Counted from the stretch's first letter, positions 7,431 through 16,961 are shown. The stretch is DNA of 38,653 nt from Pseudomonadota bacterium (GCA_029777935.1 JAKORH010000055.1:1-38653), one strand, 5' to 3'. Numbers and translations are program-made. Notes: generated by a model from the letters alone, not told the origin.

Positions 7431-8648
7431 TCAGCGACGCGCCGCGTCGCCGGCCCACAACTCGTCGAGATGCGCGAAGCCCCACTGCGCCGGGTCCTCG
7501 CGCGCGACGATCTGCTCGCGCGTGCCGGGACGTGACAGGTCGACCAGTTCAGGCGGCACGTGCACCTGTGACCTGATCGAGTAGAACGCCTTGATCTTCG
7601 GCGTCAGCAGTGCGCGTTCGTTCTGCTCCACAACGACCGCGAGCCGGGACGCCGACGTGCGCACCAGCGAGCCGACCGGGTAGATCCCGATGCTCTTCAC
7701 GAACGCCTGGAACACGGCGTCGTCGAATTGCGTCTTGGTCCACTGAGCCATGCGGCGCACCGATTCGGCCGGGTCCCAGCCGGACTTGTACGGACGGTTC
7801 GAGGTGATCGCGTCGTAGACGTCGCACACGGCGCCCATTCTCGCTTGCAGGCTGATGGCGTCGCCCGCGAGACCGTGCGGATAGCCGCTGCCGTCGACTT
7901 TCTCGTGATGGTGCAGGCACACGTCGAGCGCGATCGTGCCGGCGCTGCGTCCCTCGGCCAGCATCCGGTGTCCGAGCTCGGGATGGCGTTTCACGTGCGC
8001 GAATTCCTCGTCCGTCAGCTTGCCCGGCTTGTTCAGCACGTCCGTCGATATCCGCGCCTTGCCGAGATCGTGCAGCAGGCCGGCCAGTCCCGCCTCGCGC
8101 GTGGCCGCTTCGTCCAGGCCGAGCTGCCGTGCCAGCGCGACCATCAGCGCGCACACCGCGACCGAATGCATGTACGTGTACTCATCGGCGGTCTTCAGCC
8201 TCGCGAGGCTCACCAGCGCCCCCGGGTTGCGCGTGACCGACTCGGAAATCTGCTGCACGAGGCCGGCGGCACGCTCGGCGGCGATCGCCTTGCCCATGCG
8301 CGCTTCCTGGAACATCGACAGCACGGCTTCCTTGCCCTGGCGGCAGATGCGGGCGGCGCGCGCCAGTTCGACGCCGAACTCGACGCATGCCGGTGCAGCC
8401 GGAACGGCGGCCGGCACCGCAACCGGCGCAGAAGGAGGCGCTGCCTCGACGGCGATCGACTCCACGTCCAGACCGCGCGCGGTATCGATCATCACCTCGC
8501 GGATGCCGCTCGCGACGACCTGCCGCAGCTCGTCGTCGCTGGCGAGCGCGAAGCGGCTACGCCAGAACGGGTGATCGATCCACGACCCGCACATTTCGTG
8601 CAGGTACATGCCGACGCGAAGTTGCTCGACCGGAATGCGCTTCAGCAT
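7431..8648 (-). CDS. HD-GYP cyclic-di-GMP phosphodiesterase with DUF3391 domain
   Basis: A 405-residue cytoplasmic protein. Residues about 1-100 are DUF3391 (MLKRIPVEQLRVGMYLHEMC is the typical start), then an Ala/Pro-rich linker at about 69-88, then the HD-GYP domain at about 145-330. Catalytic motifs are intact: H161, HDLGK with H193/D194, HHHEKVDGSGYP (GYP at 255-257) and DVYDAITSNRPYK. The enzyme is therefore expected to hydrolyse c-di-GMP, which lowers its level and favours motility over biofilm. A GTG at 8684 is an alternative start, giving 12 extra residues. A sigma-28-like promoter precedes it, linking it to the flagellar regulon. It is convergent with DUF2917, 12 bases apart. Confidence 0.92.
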   Translation of the reverse strand: MLKRIPVEQLRVGMYLHEMCGSWIDHPFWRSRFALASDDELRQVVASGIREVMIDTARGLDVESIAVEAAPPSAPVAVPAAVPAAPACVEFGVELARAARICRQGKEAVLSMFQEARMGKAIAAERAAGLVQQISESVTRNPGALVSLARLKTADEYTYMHSVAVCALMVALARQLGLDEAATREAGLAGLLHDLGKARISTDVLNKPGKLTDEEFAHVKRHPELGHRMLAEGRSAGTIALDVCLHHHEKVDGSGYPHGLAGDAISLQARMGAVCDVYDAITSNRPYKSGWDPAESVRRMAQWTKTQFDDAVFQAFVKSIGIYPVGSLVRTSASRLAVVVEQNERALLTPKIKAFYSIRSQVHVPPELVDLSRPGTREQIVAREDPAQWGFAHLDELWAGDAARR

Positions 8649-8691
8649 CGAAGAACAGCCGGGCCCGGAATCGGTTCGCTCCACGATCCGT

Positions 8692-8718
8692 CGATCGGCA
8701 GCCGGCGCGCAAACTTTA
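8692..8718 (-). promoter_or_regulatory. Sigma-28 (FliA) type promoter of the HD-GYP gene
   Basis: On the minus strand TAAAGTTT (8718-8711), then exactly 11 bases, then GCCGATCG (8699-8692). The enterobacterial FliA consensus is TAAAGTTT-N11-GCCGATAA, so the first box is perfect and the second matches six of eight at the right spacing. Transcription would start near 8685, about 37 bases before the ATG at 8648. Functionally coherent with an HD-GYP gene. Confidence 0.7.
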
Positions 8719-8751
8719 GCGGACGGGCACTGCTGCGCGACTCAGGAATAG

Positions 8752-8772
8752 ACGCCGGCTCCGGGCCGGCGT
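8752..8772 (-). terminator. Hairpin downstream of metK, possible terminator
   Basis: ACGCCGGC / GCCGGCGT forms a perfect 8-bp stem with a 5-base loop, 23 bases beyond the metK stop. Only a weak T-rich tail (CTATTCC) follows, so it may be a weak or Rho-assisted terminator separating metK from the HD-GYP gene. Confidence 0.45.
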
Positions 8773-8794
8773 TTCGATCGAGCGGCCGCGTCCG

Positions 8795-9988
<1,194 letters not shown>

Positions 9989-10132
9989 GCCGCTCTCCAC
10001 GTGGTTACTCGAACTTGCGTCCGGCAGCCGCGGAAAGCGCGGCGACGCTTTAGCAGCATTTGCCGCGGGACTTACCCGACTGCCGCGGCGCGCCCTGCAA
10101 GTTGTTCGTTAACTCGGCGTGCGCAAATTATA
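9989..10132 (-). promoter_or_regulatory. metK promoter and structured leader
   Basis: A consensus TATAAT on the minus strand (10132-10127) is the likely -10; the -35 region is not recognisable. The predicted leader of about 130 bases contains inverted repeats: GCCGCGG/CCGCGGC (10062-10068 with 10083-10089) and AAAGCG/CGCTTT (10034-10039 with 10046-10051), followed by GGAGAG before the ATG. It does not match any SAM riboswitch class I can recognise. Confidence 0.45.
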
Positions 10133-10212
10133 GGCGATGCGCCGGCATCGCCCCGGCGACAGCGCGGCTGCGACAATGCGCCGTCCGTCGCCCTGCCATC
10201 CGATCGCCGCGC

Positions 10213-11076
10213 GTGCTGCTGCTTTTGAAGATCGTCGCCCTGCTGCCGCTGCGCGTGGTGCACGCGCTCGGCGCCGCCGCCGGCTGGTTCGTCTACCTGC
10301 TCTCCGGGTCGTACCGGCGCCAGTTGCGGGCGAACCTCGCACTGGCGCAGCTCGACTCGCGCGATGTGCGGCGAACCGCGATCGCGGAGGCCGGGCGCCA
10401 GGCGCTGGAGGCCGGGTGGTTCTGGCTTCGACCTGCCATCGCGGTCGCCGCGCGCGTGCGCGATGCGAACGCCGGCGAACTCGACGCGCTGCTCGCCGGT
10501 CCGCGCCCGCTGCTGCTGCTGACGCCGCACTTCGGCGGCTTCGAGGCGTTCGCGCAGTACTACGCGACGCGGCCGCTGGCAGCCGAGCGGCCGATGACGA
10601 TCCTGTATCGCGTGCCGCGCAAGGCCGCGCTGCGCAGCGTGATCGAGGCGCGCGGGCGCGCCAATCTGCTGCTGGCGCCGGCCGACATGCGCGGCGTGCG
10701 GATGCTGGCGCGCGCGCTGAAGTCGCGCCACACCGCCGGCATCCTGCCGGATCAGGTGCCGTCGCAGGGCGAGGGCGTGTGGGCGCCGTTCTTCGGCCGG
10801 CCGGCGTACACGATGACGCTACCCGCGCGACTCGCTTACGCGCACTCGGCGCGCGTCGTGCTCGTCTTCTGCGAGCGCTTGCCAGGCAGCGTCTACCGCG
10901 CGCATTACGTGCCGCTGGCGGAGCCGCTGAGCGGCGAGGCGCAGCACGACGCGGCGCTGCTGAACCGCGCGCTCGAGCGCCTGATCCTGCTGCGGCCGGC
11001 GCAATATCTGTGGGGCTATGCGCGCTACAAGGTGCCGCGCGGCGCGCCGCCGATTGACCCGGGAACCGCGTCGTGA
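10213..11076 (+). CDS. Lysophospholipid/lipid A acyltransferase, LpxL (HtrB) family, copy 1
   Basis: A 287-residue inner-membrane-associated acyltransferase that would add a secondary acyl chain to lipid A. The N-terminal hydrophobic helix (LLKIVALLPLRVVHALGAAA) anchors it. The catalytic HX4(D/E) motif appears as HFGGFE (H106, E111). Other family blocks are ILPDQVPSQGEGVWAPFFG and the C-terminal PAQYLWGYARYKVPRG. The start is GTG at 10213, which gives the standard N-terminus; the open frame runs upstream to 10060 through non-family sequence. A CGACAAT block about 40 bases upstream may be its -10. It overlaps the next homologous gene by four bases. LpxL and LpxM cannot be told apart from the sequence. 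Confidence 0.88.
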   Translation: MLLLLKIVALLPLRVVHALGAAAGWFVYLLSGSYRRQLRANLALAQLDSRDVRRTAIAEAGRQALEAGWFWLRPAIAVAARVRDANAGELDALLAGPRPLLLLTPHFGGFEAFAQYYATRPLAAERPMTILYRVPRKAALRSVIEARGRANLLLAPADMRGVRMLARALKSRHTAGILPDQVPSQGEGVWAPFFGRPAYTMTLPARLAYAHSARVVLVFCERLPGSVYRAHYVPLAEPLSGEAQHDAALLNRALERLILLRPAQYLWGYARYKVPRGAPPIDPGTAS

Positions 11077-11954
11077 GTGAATCGCTGGCGCGCTTCTGGA
11101 TCGCGCTGATCAACACGACCGCGCACTGGCGCTTCGCGACGCGTGCGCGGCTCGGGGCATGGCTCGGCGATCTGCTGTGGCGCGTGGTGGGGTCGCGGCG
11201 CCGCATCGCGCTCGCCAACCTGCGTGCATGCTTTCCGCAGCGCGCGGAGGCTGAACGCATCGCGCTCGCACGCGCGTGCTTTCGCCTGGCCGCGCGCAGT
11301 GCGATCGACCATTCGGTGCTGTGGCGCGGTACGTACGCCGACGTGCAGCGCATGGTCCGCTGCGAGGGTCTCGAACGCACGCTCGCGCTGGCGCGCGAAG
11401 GGCCGCTGATCCTGATGGCGCCGCACTTCGTCGGGCTCGACGCCGGTGCGATCCGGCTGGCAACCGAGATGCGCGCGGTGTCGATCTATGCGCGCCAGAG
11501 CAACGCGGCGTGGGACGAGGCCTTGCATGCCGGCCGCGCGCGGTTCAACGACCAGTTGCTGATCGCCCGCAGCGAAGAAGGCGCGCTGCGCCGCGCGCTG
11601 CGCGCGCTGAAGTCGGGGTTGCCGATGTATTACCTGCCGGACATGGACCACGGTCCCTACAATTCGATCTTCGTGCCGTTCTTCGGCGTCGCCGCTGCCA
11701 CGCTGCCGATGCTGCCGCGGCTGGCAAAGCTCGCCGGCGCGCGCGTGATTTCCGCGGTGACCGAACTCACCGACGACGGCTACGTGGTCCATCTGGGCGA
11801 GCCGTGGGAGGGCTTCCCGACCGACTCGGTCGAAGCCGACACCGCGCGCATGAATCGCGAGATCGAGCGCTGGGTGCTGCGGCTGCCGGCGCAATACCTG
11901 TGGACGCACCGGCGCTTCAAGACACGGCCGCCCGGCGCCCCGTCGCTGTACTGA
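11073..11954 (+). CDS. LpxL (HtrB) family acyltransferase, copy 2
   Basis: A 293-residue paralogue of the preceding gene, with its GTG start inside the GTGA overlap. The catalytic motif is HFVGLD (H118, D123), the canonical HX4D, against HX4E in the first copy. Also present are YLPDMDHGPYNSIFVPFFG and PAQYLWTHRRFKTRPPG. The pair probably adds two secondary acyl chains to lipid A in succession, acting at the cytoplasmic face of the inner membrane. A divergent metK next to paired acyltransferases and then dapF is a familiar betaproteobacterial arrangement. Which acyl chain each adds is not decidable here. Confidence 0.9.
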   Translation: MSESLARFWIALINTTAHWRFATRARLGAWLGDLLWRVVGSRRRIALANLRACFPQRAEAERIALARACFRLAARSAIDHSVLWRGTYADVQRMVRCEGLERTLALAREGPLILMAPHFVGLDAGAIRLATEMRAVSIYARQSNAAWDEALHAGRARFNDQLLIARSEEGALRRALRALKSGLPMYYLPDMDHGPYNSIFVPFFGVAAATLPMLPRLAKLAGARVISAVTELTDDGYVVHLGEPWEGFPTDSVEADTARMNREIERWVLRLPAQYLWTHRRFKTRPPGAPSLY

Positions 11955-11976
11955 GATGAAGGCCAGCACGTGCGCT

Positions 11977-12076
11977 CGTCGCCCCGGCGAAGAGCCTGCC
12001 CCGGCAGGTCGTAAGCCGGGGCCGGGGCCCAATTGCCCGCGCCATCACTCGGGCACCGGCCTGCGCCGGTGTGACG
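11977..12076. repeat. Degenerate intergenic palindromic repeat
   Basis: About 100 bases between the acyltransferase and dapF start CGTCGCCCCGGCGAAG and end CCGGCCTGCGCCGGTGTGACG. The end is roughly the inverse complement of the beginning, with GC-rich hairpins inside. The layout resembles the common proteobacterial intergenic repeats that begin GTCAT-CCGGCGAAGGCCGG, in worn form. It could also act as a terminator for the acyltransferase genes, but there is no T-run. Confidence 0.5.
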
Positions 12077-12128
12077 GCGGCGTTCGGAAGCTCGCGAGAC
12101 GTGCGGAGGCGTAAGCGATAATCGCCGC

Positions 12129-12980
12129 GTGAGATTGCGCTTCACCAAGATGCAGGGCGCCGGCAACGACTTCGTGATGCTCGATGGCATCGCGCAACCG
12201 TTCACGCTGAGCCGCGAACAACTGCGGCGGCTCGCCGACCGGCGCTTCGGCGTCGGCGCCGACCAGATCCTCGTGGTCGAGCGCGCGCATCACGCCGGCG
12301 CCGATTTCCGCTACCGGATCTTCAACGCCGATGGCGGCGAGGTCGAGCAGTGCGGCAACGGCGCGCGCTGCTTCGTCAAGTTCGTGCGCGAGCGCGGCCT
12401 GACTGATCGCCGGGCGATCCGTGTGGAGACCGCAGGCGGCCTGATCGAGCCGCGGCTCCAAGACGACGGCGAGGTTACCGTCGACATGGGCGCGCCGCGC
12501 TTCGAGCCGCGCGAGATTCCGTTCGATGTCAACGGGCTGGTCGCGCGCGCCGAGCACGGCGAGCGGCTGTGGCCGCTCGCGGTCTGCGGCACGGAGCGCT
12601 GGATCGCGGTGGTGTCGATGGGCAACCCGCACGCGGTGCAGATCGTCGCTGACGTGGAGGCGGCGCCGGTGGCGGCCGATGGTCCGCAGATCGAGCACCA
12701 TCCGCGCTTTCCGCAGCGGGTCAACGCGGGGTACGTGCAGGTGCTCGACCGCCATGCGATCCGCCTGCGCGTGTGGGAGCGCGGCGCCGGCGAGACGCTC
12801 GCCTGCGGCACCGGCGCGTGCGCGGCGGTCGTGAGCGGCATCCGCCGCGGCCTGCTCGACTCGCCGGTCGCCGCGCACACACGCGGCGGCCGGCTCACCA
12901 TCGCGTGGGCGGGAGATGTGCAGCCGGTGCTGATGACCGGGCGGGCCGACAAGGTCTTCGAAGGCGAAATCGAACTCTGA
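12129..12980 (+). CDS. dapF: Diaminopimelate epimerase
   Basis: Converts LL-diaminopimelate to the meso form for lysine and peptidoglycan synthesis. At 283 residues it has the family's usual length. The two active-site cysteines are present in C75-GNGAR (EQCGNGARC) and C226-GTG ([10 protein letters not shown]), and the N-terminal [15 protein letters not shown] is a hallmark. The start is GTG at 12129. A GATAAT box at 12117-12122 lies only six bases before it, and the nearest GGAGG is 19 bases away, so the transcript may be leaderless or nearly so. It heads a tight run: DUF484 (8-base gap), xerC and rlmI (each 4-base overlaps). Confidence 0.97.
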   Translation: MRLRFTKMQGAGNDFVMLDGIAQPFTLSREQLRRLADRRFGVGADQILVVERAHHAGADFRYRIFNADGGEVEQCGNGARCFVKFVRERGLTDRRAIRVETAGGLIEPRLQDDGEVTVDMGAPRFEPREIPFDVNGLVARAEHGERLWPLAVCGTERWIAVVSMGNPHAVQIVADVEAAPVAADGPQIEHHPRFPQRVNAGYVQVLDRHAIRLRVWERGAGETLACGTGACAAVVSGIRRGLLDSPVAAHTRGGRLTIAWAGDVQPVLMTGRADKVFEGEIEL

Positions 12981-12988
12981 GGGAGAGG

Positions 12989-13648
12989 ATGAACTCCAAC
13001 GACGTCGTGCAATACCTGGGCCAGCACGCCGATTTCTTCGAGCAGCACCCCGAACTGCTCGGCATGCTGACCGTGCCGCATCCGCAGAGCGGGCAGGCAA
13101 TCTCGCTGATCGAGCGCCAATCGATGCTGCTGCGCGAGCGCATTCGCGCGCTCGAGGCGAAGATTGCCGAGATGATCCGCCATGGCGAGGACAACGATGC
13201 GATCGCCGACAAGCTGGTGCAGTGGAGCCGCGCGCTGCTGTTGCAGGCGAGTCCCGCGCTGCTGCCCGAAACGCTGATCGCGGAACTGAAGCGCCTGTTC
13301 GAGGTGCCGTATGCGGCGGTGCGCGTCTGGGGCGTGGCCTCCGCGTACGCGGGGCTCGAAGCCACGCAGCCGGTCAGCGACGACGTGCTGCGGCTGGCGA
13401 CGAGCATGCATTCGCCGTTCTGCGGCGCCAACGTCGGATTCGAGGTCGCGCACTGGATGACCGCCGACGAGAAACTGATCGCCAGCCTGGCGATGCTGCC
13501 GCTGCGTGTTGGCAGCGGCCCGGACGCATTCGGCATGCTGGTGCTGGGCTCGCCGGACCGCGCACGCTTCCAGATCACGATGGGCACGTCGTTCCTGGCG
13601 CGCATCGCGGAACTGGCGAGCGCGGCGATGGCGCGCCTGCGCGGATGA
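12989..13648 (+). CDS. DUF484 family protein
   Basis: A 219-residue cytoplasmic protein of the DUF484 family. The N-terminus (SNDVVQYLGQHADFFEQHPE, then LTVPHPQSGQAISLIERQ) is diagnostic, followed by a helical segment (about 40-75) and a GAF-like C-terminal domain (about 85-215). GGGAGAGG precedes the ATG. It lies between dapF and xerC, the position DUF484 genes hold in many proteobacteria, including the dapF-xerC region of gammaproteobacteria. The biochemical role is unknown; translation is coupled to xerC through ATGA. Confidence 0.93.
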   Translation: MNSNDVVQYLGQHADFFEQHPELLGMLTVPHPQSGQAISLIERQSMLLRERIRALEAKIAEMIRHGEDNDAIADKLVQWSRALLLQASPALLPETLIAELKRLFEVPYAAVRVWGVASAYAGLEATQPVSDDVLRLATSMHSPFCGANVGFEVAHWMTADEKLIASLAMLPLRVGSGPDAFGMLVLGSPDRARFQITMGTSFLARIAELASAAMARLRG

Positions 13649-14595
13649 ACGACGCCGCAGAAGAAACCTCGCCGCTGCCGCCGTCGGCGGAAGAGTTCCT
13701 CGCCATGCTGCGCGTGCAGCGGCGCGCCTCGCCGCACACGCTCGCCGCCTATTGGCGCGACCTGGCCGCGCTCGCCGCCGCCGCCGGCGACAGCGCGCTG
13801 GAACGGGTCGAAGCGGCCGACGTGCGCCGCTTCATCGCGCGCATGCACGCGGGCGGGCTGTCGGCGGCATCGCTGGCGCGACGACTGTCGGCGTGGCGCA
13901 GTTTCTATCGGTGGCTGGGCCAGCAGCGGCGCGTCGCCGCCAATCCCGTCGTAGGCGTCCGCGCGCCGAAGCGCGCCAAGCGGCTGCCCAAGGCGCTCGC
14001 GCCCGACCAGGCGGTGCAGTTCGCCGCGCACGCGACCGACGGCTCGCCGCTGGCGCTGCGCGATCGCGCGCTGGTGGAGTTGCTGTATTCGAGCGGGCTG
14101 CGGCTGGCCGAACTCGTCAGCCTCGACTGGCGGCACTTCGCCGCCGCCGGCAACGCGGCGGCGTCGGCAAGCTGGATCGACCTCGAATCGAGGCTGGTCA
14201 CCGTGCTGGGCAAGGGCCGCAAGACGCGCACGGTGCCGATCGGCGCGGCCGCGCTCGCCGCGCTGCGCGCCTGGCTGGTGGCGCGCGCGCACATCCGCAA
14301 CGCCGACGAGCGGGCACTGTTCGTGTCCGCGCGCGGCGCGCGCATCGCGCCGCGCAGCGTGCAGCAGCGGCTCGCGGCACTCGCTCGGCGGCTCGGGCTC
14401 GGCGTGCACGTGCATCCGCACGTACTGCGGCACTCGATGGCCTCGCACGTGCTGCAATCGAGCGGCGACCTGCGCGCGGTGCAGGAACTGCTCGGCCACG
14501 CGAACATCTCGACCACGCAGATCTACACGCGTCTCGACTGGCAGCACCTCGCCAAGGCCTACGACGCGGCGCATCCGCGTGCGAAGCGGAAATGA
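13645..14595 (+). CDS. xerC: Tyrosine recombinase XerC
   Basis: Partner of XerD in resolving chromosome dimers at dif. At 316 residues it is close to the usual 300. The core-binding SAM-like domain covers about 14-100. Catalytic residues are all present: R153 (SSGLRLAEL), K190 (LGKGRKTR), H259 and R262 (HPHVLRHS), H285 (LLGHANI) and nucleophile Y294 (TQIYTR). Its place between DUF484 and an rRNA methyltransferase gene, with ATGA overlaps on both sides, marks it as the housekeeping XerC rather than a mobile-element integrase. Confidence 0.95.
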   Translation: MNDAAEETSPLPPSAEEFLAMLRVQRRASPHTLAAYWRDLAALAAAAGDSALERVEAADVRRFIARMHAGGLSAASLARRLSAWRSFYRWLGQQRRVAANPVVGVRAPKRAKRLPKALAPDQAVQFAAHATDGSPLALRDRALVELLYSSGLRLAELVSLDWRHFAAAGNAAASASWIDLESRLVTVLGKGRKTRTVPIGAAALAALRAWLVARAHIRNADERALFVSARGARIAPRSVQQRLAALARRLGLGVHVHPHVLRHSMASHVLQSSGDLRAVQELLGHANISTTQIYTRLDWQHLAKAYDAAHPRAKRK

Positions 14596-15794
14596 GCGGC
14601 GAGCTGTGGCTGAAGCCAGGCAAGGAACGCTCGCTTGCGCGCCGTCATCCGTGGATCTACGACACCGCGGTCGCGCATATGAAGGGCAGGCCTTCGGCCG
14701 GCACGACGGTCGCGGTGCGCGCGGCCGACGGCGCATTCCTCGCGTGGGCCGCCTACTCGCCGCAGTCGACGATCCGCGCGCGCTGCTGGAGCTTCACCGA
14801 ATCGGATCGCATCGACGCCGTCTGGCTCGCCGATCGCGTCGAGGCCGCCGTGCGGCGGCGCGCGCCGCTGGCGGCGGAGTCCAACGCGCTGCGGGTCGTG
14901 TATGGCGAAGCCGACGGGCTGCCCGGTTTCATTGCCGACCGCTACGCCGATCAACTCGTGGTGCAGTTGCAGGCTGCCGGCGCCGACGCGCACCGCGACG
15001 CGCTGCTCGACGCACTCGCGCGGTCGACCGGCTGCGCGAACGTATACGAGCGCTCGGACAGCGCCACGCGGCAGCGCGAAGGACTGCCGCCCGCGAGCGG
15101 CGTGGCGCGCGGAGGCGAACCGCCGCAACGGGTCGAGATCGCCGAGCACGGCCTGCGCTTCCTGGTCGACGTGCGGCGCGGCCACAAGACCGGCTACTAC
15201 ATCGACCAGCGCCCGAACCGGCTGCTGGCGCGGCAGCTCGCGCAGCGCGCGCGCGTGGCCGCCGGCCACGCGCCGCGCGCGTTGAACTGCTTCTGCTACA
15301 CGGGCGGCTTCTCGATCGCGCTGGCCGCCGGCGGCGCGCGCGAAGTGATCGGCATCGATTCGTCGGCCGATGCGCTGGAGCTGGCGCGCGCCAACGCGGA
15401 ACTGAACGGCCAGACCGGCCATGACTGGCGCGCGGCCGACGTGTTCGAAGCGCTGCGCGCGCTGCGCGACGCCGGCGAAACCTTCGATCTGATCGTGCTC
15501 GATCCGCCCAAGTTCGCGTCCAGCCACCATCACGTCGACCGCGCAGCGCGCGCGTACAAGGACATCAGCTTCAATGCGCTGAGGCTGCTGGCGCGCGGCG
15601 GCTATCTGATGACCTTCTCGTGCTCGGGGGCGGTGGGCGTCGATCTGTTCCAGAAGATCGTCGCCGGCGCCGTCATCGATGCCCGGGTCGATGCGCAGAT
15701 GCTGGCGCGGCTGGCGGCCGGCACCGACCATCCGCTGCTGATGACGCATCCGGAAGGCGAGTATCTGAAGGGCCTGCTGCTGCAGCGGGTCTGA
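14592..15794 (+). CDS. rlmI: Class I 23S rRNA methyltransferase, RlmI-like
   Basis: A 400-residue SAM-dependent RNA methyltransferase of the RlmI group, which makes m5C1962 in 23S rRNA in E. coli. The N-terminal PUA-like domain (about 1-75) starts LWLKPGKERSLARRHPWIY. The catalytic domain contains GHKTGYYIDQRPNR (198-210), motif I FCYTGGFSIA (234-243), GIDSSADAL, DPPKF (304-308) and the SCS motif (343-345) with the presumed catalytic cysteine. It overlaps xerC by four bases. The family assignment is firm; the exact modified base is inferred from homology. Confidence 0.88.
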   Translation: MSGELWLKPGKERSLARRHPWIYDTAVAHMKGRPSAGTTVAVRAADGAFLAWAAYSPQSTIRARCWSFTESDRIDAVWLADRVEAAVRRRAPLAAESNALRVVYGEADGLPGFIADRYADQLVVQLQAAGADAHRDALLDALARSTGCANVYERSDSATRQREGLPPASGVARGGEPPQRVEIAEHGLRFLVDVRRGHKTGYYIDQRPNRLLARQLAQRARVAAGHAPRALNCFCYTGGFSIALAAGGAREVIGIDSSADALELARANAELNGQTGHDWRAADVFEALRALRDAGETFDLIVLDPPKFASSHHHVDRAARAYKDISFNALRLLARGGYLMTFSCSGAVGVDLFQKIVAGAVIDARVDAQMLARLAAGTDHPLLMTHPEGEYLKGLLLQRV

Positions 15795-15822
15795 GCTGCC
15801 TGCGGTGGCCGCGTGATTTCAT

Positions 15823-15828
15823 TAGAAT
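15823..15828 (+). promoter_or_regulatory. Candidate -10 box for cobW
   Basis: TAGAAT, in the context ATTAGAATCC, lies 25 bases before the cobW ATG, in the 59-base gap after rlmI. No clear -35. No Zur-type palindrome is seen here. Confidence 0.4.
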
Positions 15829-15853
15829 CCTGCCCCTTTTCCTGGAGCGCGGG

Positions 15854-16924
15854 ATGAATCAACCCTCACCGGTACCAGTGACGATCCTGACCGGCTTCCT
15901 GGGTGCCGGCAAGACCACGCTGCTGAACCGCGTGCTGAGCGAGCAGCACGGCCACAGGATCGCGGTGATCGAGAATGAATTCGGGCCCGAGGGCATCGAC
16001 AACGAACTGCTGATCGCCGACACGACCGAGCAGATCGTGGAGATGAACAACGGCTGCATCTGCTGCACCGTGCGCGGCGACCTCGTGCGGATCCTGAACG
16101 ATCTGAAGGGCAAGCGCGAGCGCAAGGAGCTCGCATTCGAGCGCGTAATCATCGAGACCACCGGGATGGCCAACCCGGGGCCGGTCACGCAGACGTTCTT
16201 CATGGACGATGACATCGCGTCGTACTACCTGCTCGACGGCGTGATCACGGTAGTCGATGCCAAGCACGGCCACGACACGCTGGATGCGCAGGTCGAGGCG
16301 CAGAACCAGGTCGGGTTCGCCGACCGCATCCTGCTGTCGAAGACCGATCTCGTCGAGGCGGAGGAGGTGGATACGCTGCGCGAGCGGCTGGTGCGAATGA
16401 ACCCGCGCGCACCGATCAATCCGGTGCACATGGGCGAGGTGCCGATCAAGGAGATCCTCGATATTCGCGGCTTCAACCTGAACGCGATCCTCGACATCGA
16501 TCCGCAGTTCCTGGCGACCGAACATCCGGACGCCGAGCGCTCGCGCAAGGACGGCGCGCATGCGCATGACCATGATCACGATCACCACGATCACGACCAC
16601 GATCATCACCATCACCATCATCACGACGACGCGATCAAGGCCTTCGTGTTCCAATCGAAGCGGCCGTTCGATCCAGCGAAGCTCGAGGACTATCTGGGCG
16701 CGCTGACTCAGGTTTACGGTCAGGACCTGCTTAGGTATAAAGGCGTGCTTTTCATGGACGGCACCCCGCGGCGCATGATCTTTCAGGGAGTGCACATGCT
16801 GATGGGCGCCGATGTGGGCCGGCCGTGGGGGAAGGACGAAAAGCCGTCGTCGAAGATCGTCTTCATCGGCCGCAACTTGCCGCAGGAAGCGATCCTGAAG
16901 GGCCTGGAAGCGTGCCTGAAGTAG
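15854..16924 (+). CDS. CobW/COG0523 family GTP-binding metallochaperone
   Basis: A 356-residue G3E-family GTPase. The Walker A motif is GFLGAGKTT (14-22), the metal-binding CXCC is C68-I-C70-C71 (NNGCICCTV), and the guanine-specificity motif is SKTD (162-165). A His/Asp-rich metal-binding stretch spans about 236-257, followed by the CobW C-terminal domain. COG0523 proteins insert or deliver metals, often zinc. No cobalamin gene is nearby, and the next gene is dksA, whose product normally binds zinc, so a zinc role is the better guess. It ends 37 bases before dksA and the two are probably cotranscribed. Confidence 0.92.
   Translation: MNQPSPVPVTILTGFLGAGKTTLLNRVLSEQHGHRIAVIENEFGPEGIDNELLIADTTEQIVEMNNGCICCTVRGDLVRILNDLKGKRERKELAFERVIIETTGMANPGPVTQTFFMDDDIASYYLLDGVITVVDAKHGHDTLDAQVEAQNQVGFADRILLSKTDLVEAEEVDTLRERLVRMNPRAPINPVHMGEVPIKEILDIRGFNLNAILDIDPQFLATEHPDAERSRKDGAHAHDHDHDHHDHDHDHHHHHHHDDAIKAFVFQSKRPFDPAKLEDYLGALTQVYGQDLLRYKGVLFMDGTPRRMIFQGVHMLMGADVGRPWGKDEKPSSKIVFIGRNLPQEAILKGLEACLK
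16557..16629 (+). repeat. CAT/CAC/GAT triplet tract encoding the His-rich loop of CobW
   Basis: A low-complexity, in-frame run of His and Asp codons inside cobW that gives the His-rich metal-binding loop. Mixed CAC and CAT codons argue for an old tract rather than recent slippage, though length variation between strains would be expected. Confidence 0.8.
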
Positions 16925-16961
16925 ACCCTTGGACACCCGTGCAGTAGCAGAGGAACACACC

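Noticed and set aside
13645..14595. Tyrosine recombinase considered as a mobile-element integrase
   Set aside because: Its operon place (dapF-DUF484-xerC) and the absence of att sites or phage genes indicate housekeeping XerC.
12895..14736. A 613-codon minus-strand frame opposite DUF484 and xerC
   Set aside because: Antisense to xerC with all catalytic residues in place; no ribosome-binding site or domain.
16557..16629. Short-period repeat in cobW considered as a CRISPR-like or satellite array
   Set aside because: It is an in-frame His/Asp codon run inside a conserved gene, with no spacers.
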